Assembly: GCA_964577055.1 (NCBI GenBank)
Contig: CAZNWC010000004.1
Coordinates: 124,001 to 188,000 of the forward strand
Source of the DNA: PNNG01 sp964577055
GTDB taxonomy: Bacteria > Bacteroidota > Bacteroidia > UBA7662
Reading direction: 5' to 3'
DNA: 64,000 nucleotides
Position numbers and translations under genes: made by a program. Below the pieces are notes generated by a model. The model saw only the letters and a list, made by a program, of their open reading frames with translations. It was not told where the DNA came from and ran no database searches. Of the stretch, positions 52,283 through 60,888 are shown piece by piece (the first letter of the stretch is position 1; every line of letters begins with the position of its first letter).

Positions 52283-53581
52283 ATGTCGTATTTTTTCACT
52301 TCTGAGTCGGTTTCGGAAGGGCATCCTGATAAAGTTGCCGACCAAATTTCCGATGCCCTCCTCGATGCATTTTTAGCGCAAGACCCCAATTCGAAAGTGG
52401 CTTGTGAAACCTTGGTAACTACCGGACTGACCGTTTTGAGCGGTGAGGTAAAAACCGAAGGTTACGTAGATGTTCAAAAAGTAGCCCGCGAAACCATTCG
52501 TCGCATTGGTTATACCAAGTCGGAATACATGTTCGACGCCGACAGCTGCGGGGTGATTTCAGCCATCCATGAGCAGTCGCCCGACATCAACCAAGGGGTA
52601 GAAAAAGCCAAGCCAGAAGAACAAGGTGCCGGCGACCAGGGCATGATGTTCGGTTACGCTACCAACGAAACCGATACCTACATGCCTTTGGCCCTCGAGT
52701 TGAGCCATTTATTGCTCCGCGAATTGGCTGCCATCCGCAAAGAAGGCAAGGTGATGAAGTACCTACGCCCCGATGCCAAAAGCCAGGTGACCATCCGCTA
52801 CAGCGAAAAGCACAAGCCCGAAGCCATCGACGCCATCGTTATTTCCACCCAACACGACGATTTTGTGAATACGGGCAATGCCAAGGCCGACCAAAAGGCC
52901 ATGCAAGACCGCATTACGGCCGACATCCACAAATTCCTCTTGCCACGCATTAAAAAGTTGGTGCCTGCCCGTGTACGCAAGCTGTTTACGGCCGACATCA
53001 AGTTCCACATCAACCCTACCGGTAATTTCGTAATCGGTGGTCCACATGGCGACACCGGTTTAACCGGTCGCAAAATCATCGTAGATACTTACGGCGGCAA
53101 GGGTGCTCACGGCGGTGGTGCTTTTTCGGGCAAAGACCCTTCAAAGGTTGACCGATCTGCAGCTTATGCTACCCGCCACATCGCCAAAAACCTGGTGGCT
53201 GCTGGAGTAGCTGAGCAGGTATTGGTGCAAGTAGCTTATGCCATCGGTGTAGCTGAGCCAGTAGGTTTGTACGTGAACACCTATGGCACTGCCAAAGTGA
53301 AAGATGCCGAAGGCCGTAAATTGAGTGACAGCGTGATTGCTGAAAAAATTGCTGGTTTGTTCGATATGCGTCCGGGCATGCTCATCAAACGTTTGGGCCT
53401 GTTGAACCCCATTTACAGCGAAACAGCTGCTTATGGCCACATGGGTCGCGATTCACAGAAAATCAAAAAGACCATTAGCTGGGGCAGCCGCGCTACCGAC
53501 AGCAAGACCGTGGAAGTAGAGCTCTTCACTTGGGAGAAGCTCGACATGGTAGAGCCAGTGAAAAAGGCGTTTGGCTTGTAA
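52283..53581 (+). CDS. metK: S-adenosylmethionine synthetase
   Basis: 432 residues. Both MetK signatures are intact: GAGDQGMMFGYATNET and GGGAFSGKDPSKVDRSAAY, with the start YFFTSESVSEGHPDKVADQI and the ATP-binding GGPHGDTGLTGRKI. It is somewhat longer than the E. coli enzyme (384), as in other Bacteroidota. It makes SAM from methionine and ATP. Monocistronic: preceded by a structured 276-base gap and followed by a strong terminator. Confidence 0.97.
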   Translation: MSYFFTSESVSEGHPDKVADQISDALLDAFLAQDPNSKVACETLVTTGLTVLSGEVKTEGYVDVQKVARETIRRIGYTKSEYMFDADSCGVISAIHEQSPDINQGVEKAKPEEQGAGDQGMMFGYATNETDTYMPLALELSHLLLRELAAIRKEGKVMKYLRPDAKSQVTIRYSEKHKPEAIDAIVISTQHDDFVNTGNAKADQKAMQDRITADIHKFLLPRIKKLVPARVRKLFTADIKFHINPTGNFVIGGPHGDTGLTGRKIIVDTYGGKGAHGGGAFSGKDPSKVDRSAAYATRHIAKNLVAAGVAEQVLVQVAYAIGVAEPVGLYVNTYGTAKVKDAEGRKLSDSVIAEKIAGLFDMRPGMLIKRLGLLNPIYSETAAYGHMGRDSQKIKKTISWGSRATDSKTVEVELFTWEKLDMVEPVKKAFGL

Positions 53582-53598
53582 GAGTAGTCCTGAATAAG

Positions 53599-53635
53599 AA
53601 AAAAGCCGCTCTGATTATCTCAGAGCGGCTTTTTG
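53599..53635. terminator. Bidirectional terminator between metK and the ATPase gene
   Basis: Perfect 11-bp stem AGCCGCTCTGA (53604-53614) with TCAGAGCGGCT (53620-53630), flanked by an A-run on the left and a T-run on the right, so it serves both convergent genes. Confidence 0.95.
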
Positions 53636-53638
53636 TAT

Positions 53639-54964
53639 TTAGGTGTTTTGATTCTTGCCTTCTTGCATCAGACAAAATTGCCACGCAGGAACCATACGTA
53701 TAGTATATCCATCTTGCTGTATTTCGTTCGCTTGGTGATCGGTTACCAGCCATAAGTTGCTGCAGCCCGTAGCTTGTGCCGCCTCGAGCAAGCCAGCGAT
53801 TTCGCGCTTGAGGGTGTCGGCCTCGTAAACTTCCCAACAAACTTGCACCAATTGCACTACTTGCTGATGGCGGGCCACCACAAAATCACATTCCTTCTTG
53901 CCTTTGTAAAAGAAAAACTGGCTCGACAAATCAGCCAAACGGCGCAGCTGCAAATAGACCACGTTTTCAAGCATCACCCCCCGACCTTCGCTCAAAACCG
54001 GACTCAACGCGCGCAGGAGCCCATTGTCGATGAGGTAGTACTTCTTCTCACTGCTCTGTTCTTTTACCATCGACGGCTCAAATTTGGGCAAGGGCAAAAA
54101 AAGGTAGATGGCCTCGAGCTGCTCTACCCATTCGTACAGTGAGTTTTTGCTCACGGCTAATCCAGCCGATTTGAGCTCATGAAATATCTTTTGGATTGAA
54201 GTAGGCTTGCTGATATTGACAATGAGGCGGCGAATAAAGTAGCGCAGGGCAGGCAGGTTGCGTATGTCGTAACGCTCTACCATATCGCGGTACAACATGA
54301 GGTGATAGTACTCTTGCAGTATTTTGTCGCGATAGGGTGTTTCGTCGAGCACCAGCTCCGGAAAGCCCCCATGCTGGTAATAGCTTTTGAACGTTGCCTC
54401 CAGCACGGCGTTTTGGCGCGAACTGCCGTAATGCTGCGGGTCAATTTTTTTGAATTGACAGTATTCGCCAAACGACAGGGGGAAATATTCGAATTGCAGG
54501 GTTCGGCCACGCAGCGAGGTGGCTATCTCCGACGAAAGCAGCCGTGCATTAGAACCTGTCACAAAAACATTTTGCGTTTCCTGGTCGTAAAGCCTGCGCA
54601 CAAACTGCTCCCAGCCCACGCATTGCTGCACCTCATCTAAAAATACATACACCTGTTGCATGGGCTGGAGTGGATAGAGCTCGCGGTAGGCCTGTAATAT
54701 GAGGTCGAAGCTTTCGGCGGTGAAAGGCAAACGTTCATCGTCGAAGTTCAGGTACAGCACCTGCTCTATAGAAGCGCCCTCGGCCAACAAAGCATCTACG
54801 GCCAAAAGCATGGCACTCGATTTACCCGAGCGCCGCACTCCCTTGGCTACTACCACCTTGCGGGTATGCAAAGGCAAAACCTCTTCGCGTGCCACCAAAG
54901 TTGGTTGATGCCGGTCTTGGAAGTTCTTGATGAGTTGCTGTATGACTTCTTTGCGTATCACCAT
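53639..54964 (-). CDS. AAA ATPase with DUF4143 domain
   Basis: 441 residues. The N-terminal AAA_14 domain has Walker A KGVRRSGKSSAMLLA, Walker B YVFLDEVQQCVGWE and sensor-like VFVTGSNARLLSSE. The DUF4143 domain follows from about residue 200 (YRDMVERYDIRN, LIVNISKPTSIQKIFHEL, KYYLIDNGLLRALS, KECDFVV), the last resembling a PD-(D/E)xK-like strand. This family is scattered in bacteria and archaea, often alone and often variable between strains; function is unknown. The ATG lies one base after a -7 box, so the true start may be the next codon (GTG). The upstream region is AT-rich with palindromes. Confidence 0.9.
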   Translation of the reverse strand: MVIRKEVIQQLIKNFQDRHQPTLVAREEVLPLHTRKVVVAKGVRRSGKSSAMLLAVDALLAEGASIEQVLYLNFDDERLPFTAESFDLILQAYRELYPLQPMQQVYVFLDEVQQCVGWEQFVRRLYDQETQNVFVTGSNARLLSSEIATSLRGRTLQFEYFPLSFGEYCQFKKIDPQHYGSSRQNAVLEATFKSYYQHGGFPELVLDETPYRDKILQEYYHLMLYRDMVERYDIRNLPALRYFIRRLIVNISKPTSIQKIFHELKSAGLAVSKNSLYEWVEQLEAIYLFLPLPKFEPSMVKEQSSEKKYYLIDNGLLRALSPVLSEGRGVMLENVVYLQLRRLADLSSQFFFYKGKKECDFVVARHQQVVQLVQVCWEVYEADTLKREIAGLLEAAQATGCSNLWLVTDHQANEIQQDGYTIRMVPAWQFCLMQEGKNQNT

Positions 54965-54965
54965 A

Positions 54966-55033
54966 CAAATATAGCAATATTGTCCTTTTCATAATTCCAT
55001 TAAATGAAAATATATCCTTTTGATAAGGACATA
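54966..55033 (-). promoter_or_regulatory. Promoter and operator-like palindromes of the ATPase gene
   Basis: Minus-strand -7 box TATATTTG at 54966-54973. Upstream are two palindromes: TTTTCAT (54986-54992) with ATGAAAA (55004-55010), and TATATCCTT (55011-55019) with AAGGACATA (55025-55033). The half-site AAGGAC/GTCCTT recurs at 54982 and 55057. This suggests a dimeric repressor site, possibly bound by an unlinked regulator. Confidence 0.5.
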
Positions 55034-55064
55034 TTTAGAACTATTGGCCTTCTTTTAAGGACGT

Positions 55065-56242
55065 CTATTGTGTCTTTATCCAGCGTATCCAGCCCGAAGC
55101 CTGTCCGGGCGACTCAAGCAAAAGCAAGTAAACCCCTACTGGCAGGGTAGGCGAAACTTGTTGTTTTCCTGCTTCTACAAACTGCTTCAAGACGCGCTTT
55201 CCGTACACATCAAACACTTGTAGCTCAGTTTGCACATTGGTATCAAGAAAAAAAGAGTTTCCGGGATTGGGATACACCTTGAACCATGAAGTTTGCTGCT
55301 CTTGGAATCGCACTGCATTGGGCGTCGCTTCACAAGCAGCCAAAAAAGCCGTATCTCCAAAGTAGTGCGTTGCCAAAAAACGATTGGTTACCAGGCGCAG
55401 GGTATCGGCATAACGCGCACGGTTGGCAGCCGTATTGCGAATGCCGGTCATAAAGTGCTCTAATTGCACGGCATCAACACTTCCCCCCAACATACTGCCA
55501 TGCCGTTCGGTGATGTATCCCCCGCTGAAAAAGGGCTCACCCAATTGGGGCGCTGTATCTTGTTGCGATGGCACCGATGGGTAGCCTGAAGCATGCAACC
55601 AGCTACCCAAGGCCTGTGGGCCACGCAGGAGCTGGCTGTGTGTTTGTGCACCCAAATTCAAAGCCACCAAGCTGCGGATGCCGCTGCGTTGTACCCGAAG
55701 GCGCTGTTAATGGCAGAATCGCTGCTGCGCAAATGGTCGCCGGTGAGCTGATAGCCCAATTCAATGCGCTGCAGGGTGTGGGCATGTCCGTGTAAATCGA
55801 GCAGCAGTCCTTTGCCATGCTTTTGCTGAACTGTATCGCGGGCGGCTTGCTCAAAGCCGTGGAAGGCCCGCCAAATGGCCATGCTGCGGGGGTCGCTGCA
55901 ACTGGCTTCACTCGAATCGCGGTTGGGGTCTAATTTGCGGCGGTGCAAATGTGAGATGATTACATGGGGCCGACAAGCATGGTTCAAGGCATACAGCGAG
56001 TCGATGGCCTGGGCAAGTTCCAAGGTGAAGCCATCTTGCACGGTAGTTGCGCCGGGACATGCACGCGTGGGCAAGCTATCGGGTGAAAGGTAGCCACCAT
56101 GCGGGGCAGTGATGATCAATGGCAGGCTCCCGCAACGGTATTCGATGTAGCCATCGGACGACCAATAGGTTTGTCCGGGCAAAAATGTTTGCGCCGCTCC
56201 CAGCAGGGGGAACCATAGCAGACACAAGAAAAGGGTTTTCAC
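55065..56242 (-). pseudogene. N-formylglutamate amidohydrolase-like T9SS protein, frameshifted
   Basis: Two overlapping frames make one gene. The first (56242 to 55658, from a GTG) has a signal peptide (KTLFLCLLWFPLLGAAQ) and the amidohydrolase-like core: LIITAPHGGYLSPD, ISHLHRRKLDPNRDSSEAS and GLLLDLHGHAHTLQRIELGY, matching the metal and substrate residues of the N-formylglutamate amidohydrolase family. It then ends abnormally. The second frame continues (from about 55680) with GAQTHSQLLRGPQALGSW, SGGYITERHGSMLGGSVDAV and a T9SS sorting domain (WFKVYPNPGNSFFLDT ... PVGVYLLLLESP). A one-base change near 55668-55682 would restore the gene. It could be a sequencing error. Confidence 0.8.
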
Positions 56243-56269
56243 AGGATAAAGGTTGGTGGGGCAAAGTTC

Positions 56270-56300
56270 AAAAAAAAGCCCGGAAATTGCTTCCCGGGCT
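56270..56300 (-). terminator. Rho-independent terminator after the esterase-like gene
   Basis: On the minus strand AGCCCGG (56294-56300), loop and CCGGGCT (56277-56283), followed by eight T. It lies 20 bases after the stop of the esterase-like gene. Confidence 0.9.
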
Positions 56301-56320
56301 TGCTATCAGCAGATATATGC

Positions 56321-57937
56321 TTATTTGAAATTCACCTTATGCGTAGCTTCACCTTTGTCGGTGGTTACGCGCACAAAGTACAATCCGGCAGGCAGGCCTT
56401 CACGCGAGAAGGTATAGCTGCTTTCGAGGATGTTGTTTTCCACACGCACGCGTTTACCGATTACGTCGATCACTTCAATGCTGCGGATACGGTCGTTTTC
56501 GCCCAAAGCACGTATGGTGAGGTAATCAGTGGCAGGGTTAGGATAAACATTCAAGCGAACTTGCTCACGTGCTATTTCTTTCACTGATACGTTGTTACCT
56601 GGCAAGCCAAGTACATTCACAATACGTGGGTGAATGTAACGCTGAATGGTATCAATGAAGGTCAAACTTTTGGTGCGGCCCATGCCGGGGTTACCAGCCA
56701 AACCTTGAGCGTGCAATACCTGGGCATTGTAGCTGCCACCGGTTTGCGCATTTACACCTGCAACTACAAGCGTAAGGGTGGTTGAATCCCACCAAGTCCA
56801 AGGGTCGCCTTCGTTCGCAAATACACTGATTTGGTTACGGATAGGGCGAACGATGGGGAATAAACCCTCACCTGAACCTACGTTAATGGTATTGAAAGGC
56901 GCAGGATAGATGTAATCGATGGTTTGGTTGTACCAGCTGCGTGCGGCAGTTGAAACTGGGTCGGTAAATTGACCAGGGTTAGAGAAAGCGGCATTGTTGC
57001 CGAATCCATTGGCACGGGCGATAAATACACCGGCACCGCTTACGTCAACTACGTTTTCATTGGTAGTAGGCACAATTACAGTTCCATTGCCATAAGGAGC
57101 AAAAGGATCGCGCACAGCATGGAAAGAAACCATGGGCGCGTCGCCGGCTTCTAACCAGCTGGTATCGGCCAACGCACCACCGGCATTGATCACCATGTTT
57201 ACACTGGAGCTATAGCCAGGCCAGTTGCTAACATTTAACTGACCGCCAAAGCCATCAATATTGCCTACCACATTGGTATCAATCATCGAGTTTCCGTTTG
57301 GTAAGGTGAATTTTCCGGGGATGGCCATTTCAGCGAACTTGTCCAAAGTAGCATAGGCCAAAGCCACATAACCGCCTGAACCTTGACCGTACAATACAAA
57401 TTTGTTAGGGTCAATGCCGTAAGGGTTGCCATCAACTGCAACGGTCTTGCGTGCGAAACGAACCGATGCTTTGATGTCGTTGATCGCGCGATAAACCGCA
57501 TTCAACAACTGCACACGGCGCTCCAATTCAGAAGTTGCCAGTGGATTCCAGCCCAAACGATACGAAGGAGCCAACACCACATATCCGCGCTTCGCCCATT
57601 GCATGCAAAGGTTTACCGCAGCCGAGTCATTGATCGAACCGCCAATGCCACCATTGATAATAGGGGGTAAGAAGTTTCCAGTGTGGATGTACACAATTAC
57701 CGGACGAGAGGTGTTTTGGTCAGCTGCCGTAGATGGACGGTAAACCCGCATCCGCAAACTGTCGATTGGAAAGGTAGTGGTAGGAGGGAAAAACTGGTGG
57801 TTTCGCGCATATACCACATTGCTCGTTACCGTGATTTGCGCATCAGTGAATACTTCACTGAGATAGCGCTGCTGGGCGTGTGCCGCAGTTCCGGCAAGAC
57901 CAAAGGCCAGCGCCAGGGAGAGTAGTTTTGTTTTCAT
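56321..57937 (-). CDS. Esterase-like alpha/beta hydrolase with T9SS sorting domain
   Basis: 538 residues. Signal peptide (KLLSLALAFGLAGTAAHAQ). The fold matches carboxylesterase-type alpha/beta hydrolases: RPVIVYIHTGNFLPPIINGG is the oxyanion region, WAKRGYVVLAPSYRLGWNP follows, and FVLYGQGSGGYVALAYA is the nucleophile elbow. There the usual Gly-x-Ser-x-Gly is changed: the nucleophile position holds Gly with Ser next to it. The C-terminus is a T9SS domain (LNVYPNPATDYLTIRAL ... LPAGLYFVRVTTDKGE). It follows the TonB receptor gene after 18 bases. It could be a surface binding partner rather than an active esterase. Confidence 0.85.
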   Translation of the reverse strand: MKTKLLSLALAFGLAGTAAHAQQRYLSEVFTDAQITVTSNVVYARNHQFFPPTTTFPIDSLRMRVYRPSTAADQNTSRPVIVYIHTGNFLPPIINGGIGGSINDSAAVNLCMQWAKRGYVVLAPSYRLGWNPLATSELERRVQLLNAVYRAINDIKASVRFARKTVAVDGNPYGIDPNKFVLYGQGSGGYVALAYATLDKFAEMAIPGKFTLPNGNSMIDTNVVGNIDGFGGQLNVSNWPGYSSSVNMVINAGGALADTSWLEAGDAPMVSFHAVRDPFAPYGNGTVIVPTTNENVVDVSGAGVFIARANGFGNNAAFSNPGQFTDPVSTAARSWYNQTIDYIYPAPFNTINVGSGEGLFPIVRPIRNQISVFANEGDPWTWWDSTTLTLVVAGVNAQTGGSYNAQVLHAQGLAGNPGMGRTKSLTFIDTIQRYIHPRIVNVLGLPGNNVSVKEIAREQVRLNVYPNPATDYLTIRALGENDRIRSIEVIDVIGKRVRVENNILESSYTFSREGLPAGLYFVRVTTDKGEATHKVNFK

Positions 57938-57955
57938 ACAACTCGGTTTAGGAAA

Positions 57956-60742
57956 TTAAAGATTCAAATTTAGTGAAATGTAAGCCAACCTGCCTACACG
58001 TGGACCCCCGTATACCTGAAAAACTTTATTGTTCAACAAGTTAGATGCACCTATTTTAACATTCATTTTCCATTCTGGGATGTTTTTGTTGACTTGTGCA
58101 TCTACGAGGTCGTAGGTCGGAATGAACCCGGTGAATTGCGGAGAACCCTCGAACAAGAAACCCTGAATCCATTTGTAATTTACGTTGAAACCCCAATCAA
58201 CCAGGCTGAAGTCGCCAATAGTCAAAACCAGCTCTTTTCCGCTCAATCCCAGGTTAAACTTGTGCTCAGGGGTATTAAAGGCAGGAATAATGGGGTCATC
58301 TTCGCCCGTTACATTCAACCTATTCCATGAATAATTGAAATTAAGGGCATATCGGTTATTGAAGTAGTAGTTTCCACCCAATGAAAAACCTTGGGTAGTA
58401 ACAATACTTGATGCATTGGCTGCAACACGGTAAGCTTGTACACTACTGGGCAATCCGAACGATGTAATGTTGACATCTAATCCCAAATTAAAACCAATAA
58501 AATATTGGTACCAGCTGTAGTAATAGCCCATGTCGAGATATAATTTCTTCAACATTGTACGGTAGCCAAACTCAATGGTGCGCACTTGTTCGGGACGAAT
58601 AGGCGCTACATTAAAGTACTGTAACCGGTTGGTATTTAGAGAGTCGAGATAGTTTACAAAGGAAGGAACTGTTACCAATGAATCGAACCCACTCAAATTG
58701 CCCAGCAAAATGGCACGACCTACATTGTAGTACAAATACTGATCGGCCAGTGTAGGATTTCGTACAGCGGAGGAAAGTGAAACACGGTATACATGCTTTT
58801 CCGAGGGCGAATACACCACTGAAGCGGCAGGCGAAAATACCACCGGGAAGTTTTGGTTTTTATCCATGCGCAAGGTGGCATTCACCTTGAAGTCACCCCA
58901 TTTTTTTTCAGCACCCGTGTATAAGCCAACTTCACTGTTGCGAATCACACGGTAGGTGCTGTCGGCTTGGAGCGTATCACTGAAGATACTACCCGCACTA
59001 TTGGGCCTGAACTGACGAAAGTTGCCTCCTATGATCCAATTCAGTTTTTGCTTTTCAAATGTGAATTTTTTCTCTGCTTGAAAATGTATCAGAGCTGAGC
59101 GGTCGAAAAACATGGTACCACCTTCCGTAGGCAGTCGCGAGGTAATGGCGTTGAAAGCCGAATCGAAACGTGCTGTGCCTGGTTCAAAGAAAGGCTGTTG
59201 TATGCCGCTTACATTGGCATCAACCGAGCGCCGGGTTTCGTCGTGCCAGAGGCGTAACAAATCCATATTAGCGGCCAAAACCGAGTCGGCCCTGGCAAAG
59301 TCGTAAACTGGTGAAAATTGAGGAGGCATACCTGGCAATTGATACACCCTCGGACGAATAATTTGGTTCCAATACGTTGAATACTGGCGGTTCCAATCAT
59401 TGTTGCTTTTGGCAGCTTCTTGCAAGCGGAAAGCTGTAAAAACCGCGTCGTAGGAATTGCCCGCATCTTCGTGCGTAGCATAGGCCCTCACAAACCAATC
59501 GTCCTGCTTTCGCAGCTCCAATCGGTGCTGGAAAAACAAGATATCGCGCAAGCTGAATCGGTTTTCACCTTGGTAGACGGTGGTTCCTGTTCCAAAATTG
59601 GAGGCAGCAATGAATTCAACTTTGGGCTTGATTAAGTAGTGAAAAGCACCACTCATTTTCAGGTTGCGGGTGTCGTAGTCAACCAAATCGCGCTCTTCAT
59701 AGCCCGTACGGTGGAATATTCCCAAGCCTGGGTAATTTCTAAAGCTGAATGGGTTGCTGAAATCGTTGCCGCCCGAAACATCCTCATCGCCGTAGCGATT
59801 CACGGCATCGTAACCACCTGGATTGTCTGTGCTGACTTGCGAGTCCGACGAAGGATCCAAGCTTGTAGCTTCCCAATCGTTGGCCCTCAAATAAAACATA
59901 TTAAACTTCCAGGCATATTTGTCGTTGCCCGCTTTGTCTTTGTAAGCTTGCGCATACCGCACTGCCGTTTCAAACATGGCGCGTTCACCTGCTTTCATGC
60001 TGGCAGAGAGGCCTTGGTGGGTGAACGGACTTTTGGTGGTCATGTTGATGACGCCGTTGAACGCATTGGGGCCGTAAAAGGCCGAACTGGCACCTACGAT
60101 GAGGTCTACTTTTAGTACGTCGAGTTCAGAGGCACCAAGGAAATTGCCCAATGAGAAGTTGAGGCCTGGCGATTGGTTATCTACCCCGTCAATCAACTGC
60201 AGTGAACGTACAGGCGAAGTGCTGTTAAAACCACGTGTATTGATCACCACAAAGCCCAAGCTGGCAGTGGTCATGTCCACCCCTTTTAGGTTGCCCAGTC
60301 CCTGATAGAAACTTGGTGCTGGCGTTTCCTTGATGGCCAGTACGTCCATAGCTTCTACGGTGAGGGCCGACTCGCGCTGTTTTTCAGTGATCCGGCTGTC
60401 GACCACCTCTACACTTTGCAGTAGCACATTATTTTGAGCCACTTTGATGGTGAGGGGTTTATCGGCGTTGTTCACCACATAATCGGTATTCTGATACCCG
60501 ATGTATGAAATTTGTAGGGTAATCGGATAAGGCCGATTGTGCTGCAGCACAAATTTGCCGTTTACATCGGTGGTGGTGCCAATGGTAGTGCCTTTGATGA
60601 TGACCGAAGCGCCAATAAGGGTTTCTCCCGATTGTTGGTCTTTAACCACACCCGTGAGGCTCGATTGTGCCCAGGAAAGTTGTGTAAAAAGCAGCAGAAG
60701 CAGCAAGCTCCAACCTGAAAAAAGGCAGCGTGAAGTTTTCAT
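57956..60742 (-). CDS. TonB-dependent receptor with carboxypeptidase-like N-terminal domain
   Basis: 928 residues. Signal peptide (WSLLLLLLFTQLSWAQ); residues about 28-110 are a regulatory-like beta-sandwich (LTGVVKDQQSGETLIGASVI); the plug follows (FVVINTRGFNSTSPVRSLQL, DQSPGLNFSLGNFLGASELD, GPNAFNGVINMTTKSPF); the rest is the 22-strand barrel. The C-terminus ends in aromatic beta residues (GRLAYISLNLNL). No SusD partner is encoded next to it; instead an esterase-like T9SS protein follows, so ligand capture may use that protein. The ligand is unknown. Confidence 0.95.
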   Translation of the reverse strand: MKTSRCLFSGWSLLLLLLFTQLSWAQSSLTGVVKDQQSGETLIGASVIIKGTTIGTTTDVNGKFVLQHNRPYPITLQISYIGYQNTDYVVNNADKPLTIKVAQNNVLLQSVEVVDSRITEKQRESALTVEAMDVLAIKETPAPSFYQGLGNLKGVDMTTASLGFVVINTRGFNSTSPVRSLQLIDGVDNQSPGLNFSLGNFLGASELDVLKVDLIVGASSAFYGPNAFNGVINMTTKSPFTHQGLSASMKAGERAMFETAVRYAQAYKDKAGNDKYAWKFNMFYLRANDWEATSLDPSSDSQVSTDNPGGYDAVNRYGDEDVSGGNDFSNPFSFRNYPGLGIFHRTGYEERDLVDYDTRNLKMSGAFHYLIKPKVEFIAASNFGTGTTVYQGENRFSLRDILFFQHRLELRKQDDWFVRAYATHEDAGNSYDAVFTAFRLQEAAKSNNDWNRQYSTYWNQIIRPRVYQLPGMPPQFSPVYDFARADSVLAANMDLLRLWHDETRRSVDANVSGIQQPFFEPGTARFDSAFNAITSRLPTEGGTMFFDRSALIHFQAEKKFTFEKQKLNWIIGGNFRQFRPNSAGSIFSDTLQADSTYRVIRNSEVGLYTGAEKKWGDFKVNATLRMDKNQNFPVVFSPAASVVYSPSEKHVYRVSLSSAVRNPTLADQYLYYNVGRAILLGNLSGFDSLVTVPSFVNYLDSLNTNRLQYFNVAPIRPEQVRTIEFGYRTMLKKLYLDMGYYYSWYQYFIGFNLGLDVNITSFGLPSSVQAYRVAANASSIVTTQGFSLGGNYYFNNRYALNFNYSWNRLNVTGEDDPIIPAFNTPEHKFNLGLSGKELVLTIGDFSLVDWGFNVNYKWIQGFLFEGSPQFTGFIPTYDLVDAQVNKNIPEWKMNVKIGASNLLNNKVFQVYGGPRVGRLAYISLNLNL

Positions 60743-60888
60743 ACCGGTTTAAGGAAGGTCAATATTAAGCAATCAACAGCATCGAACCGCCTGTTTGAGC
60801 GATATTTTAAGGAATTCGTAAAAATTTGAAAATATATCAGTTTCGGGGTATGGCAAATAATCCCTTAATTCGTACAGAATCTATTGGT

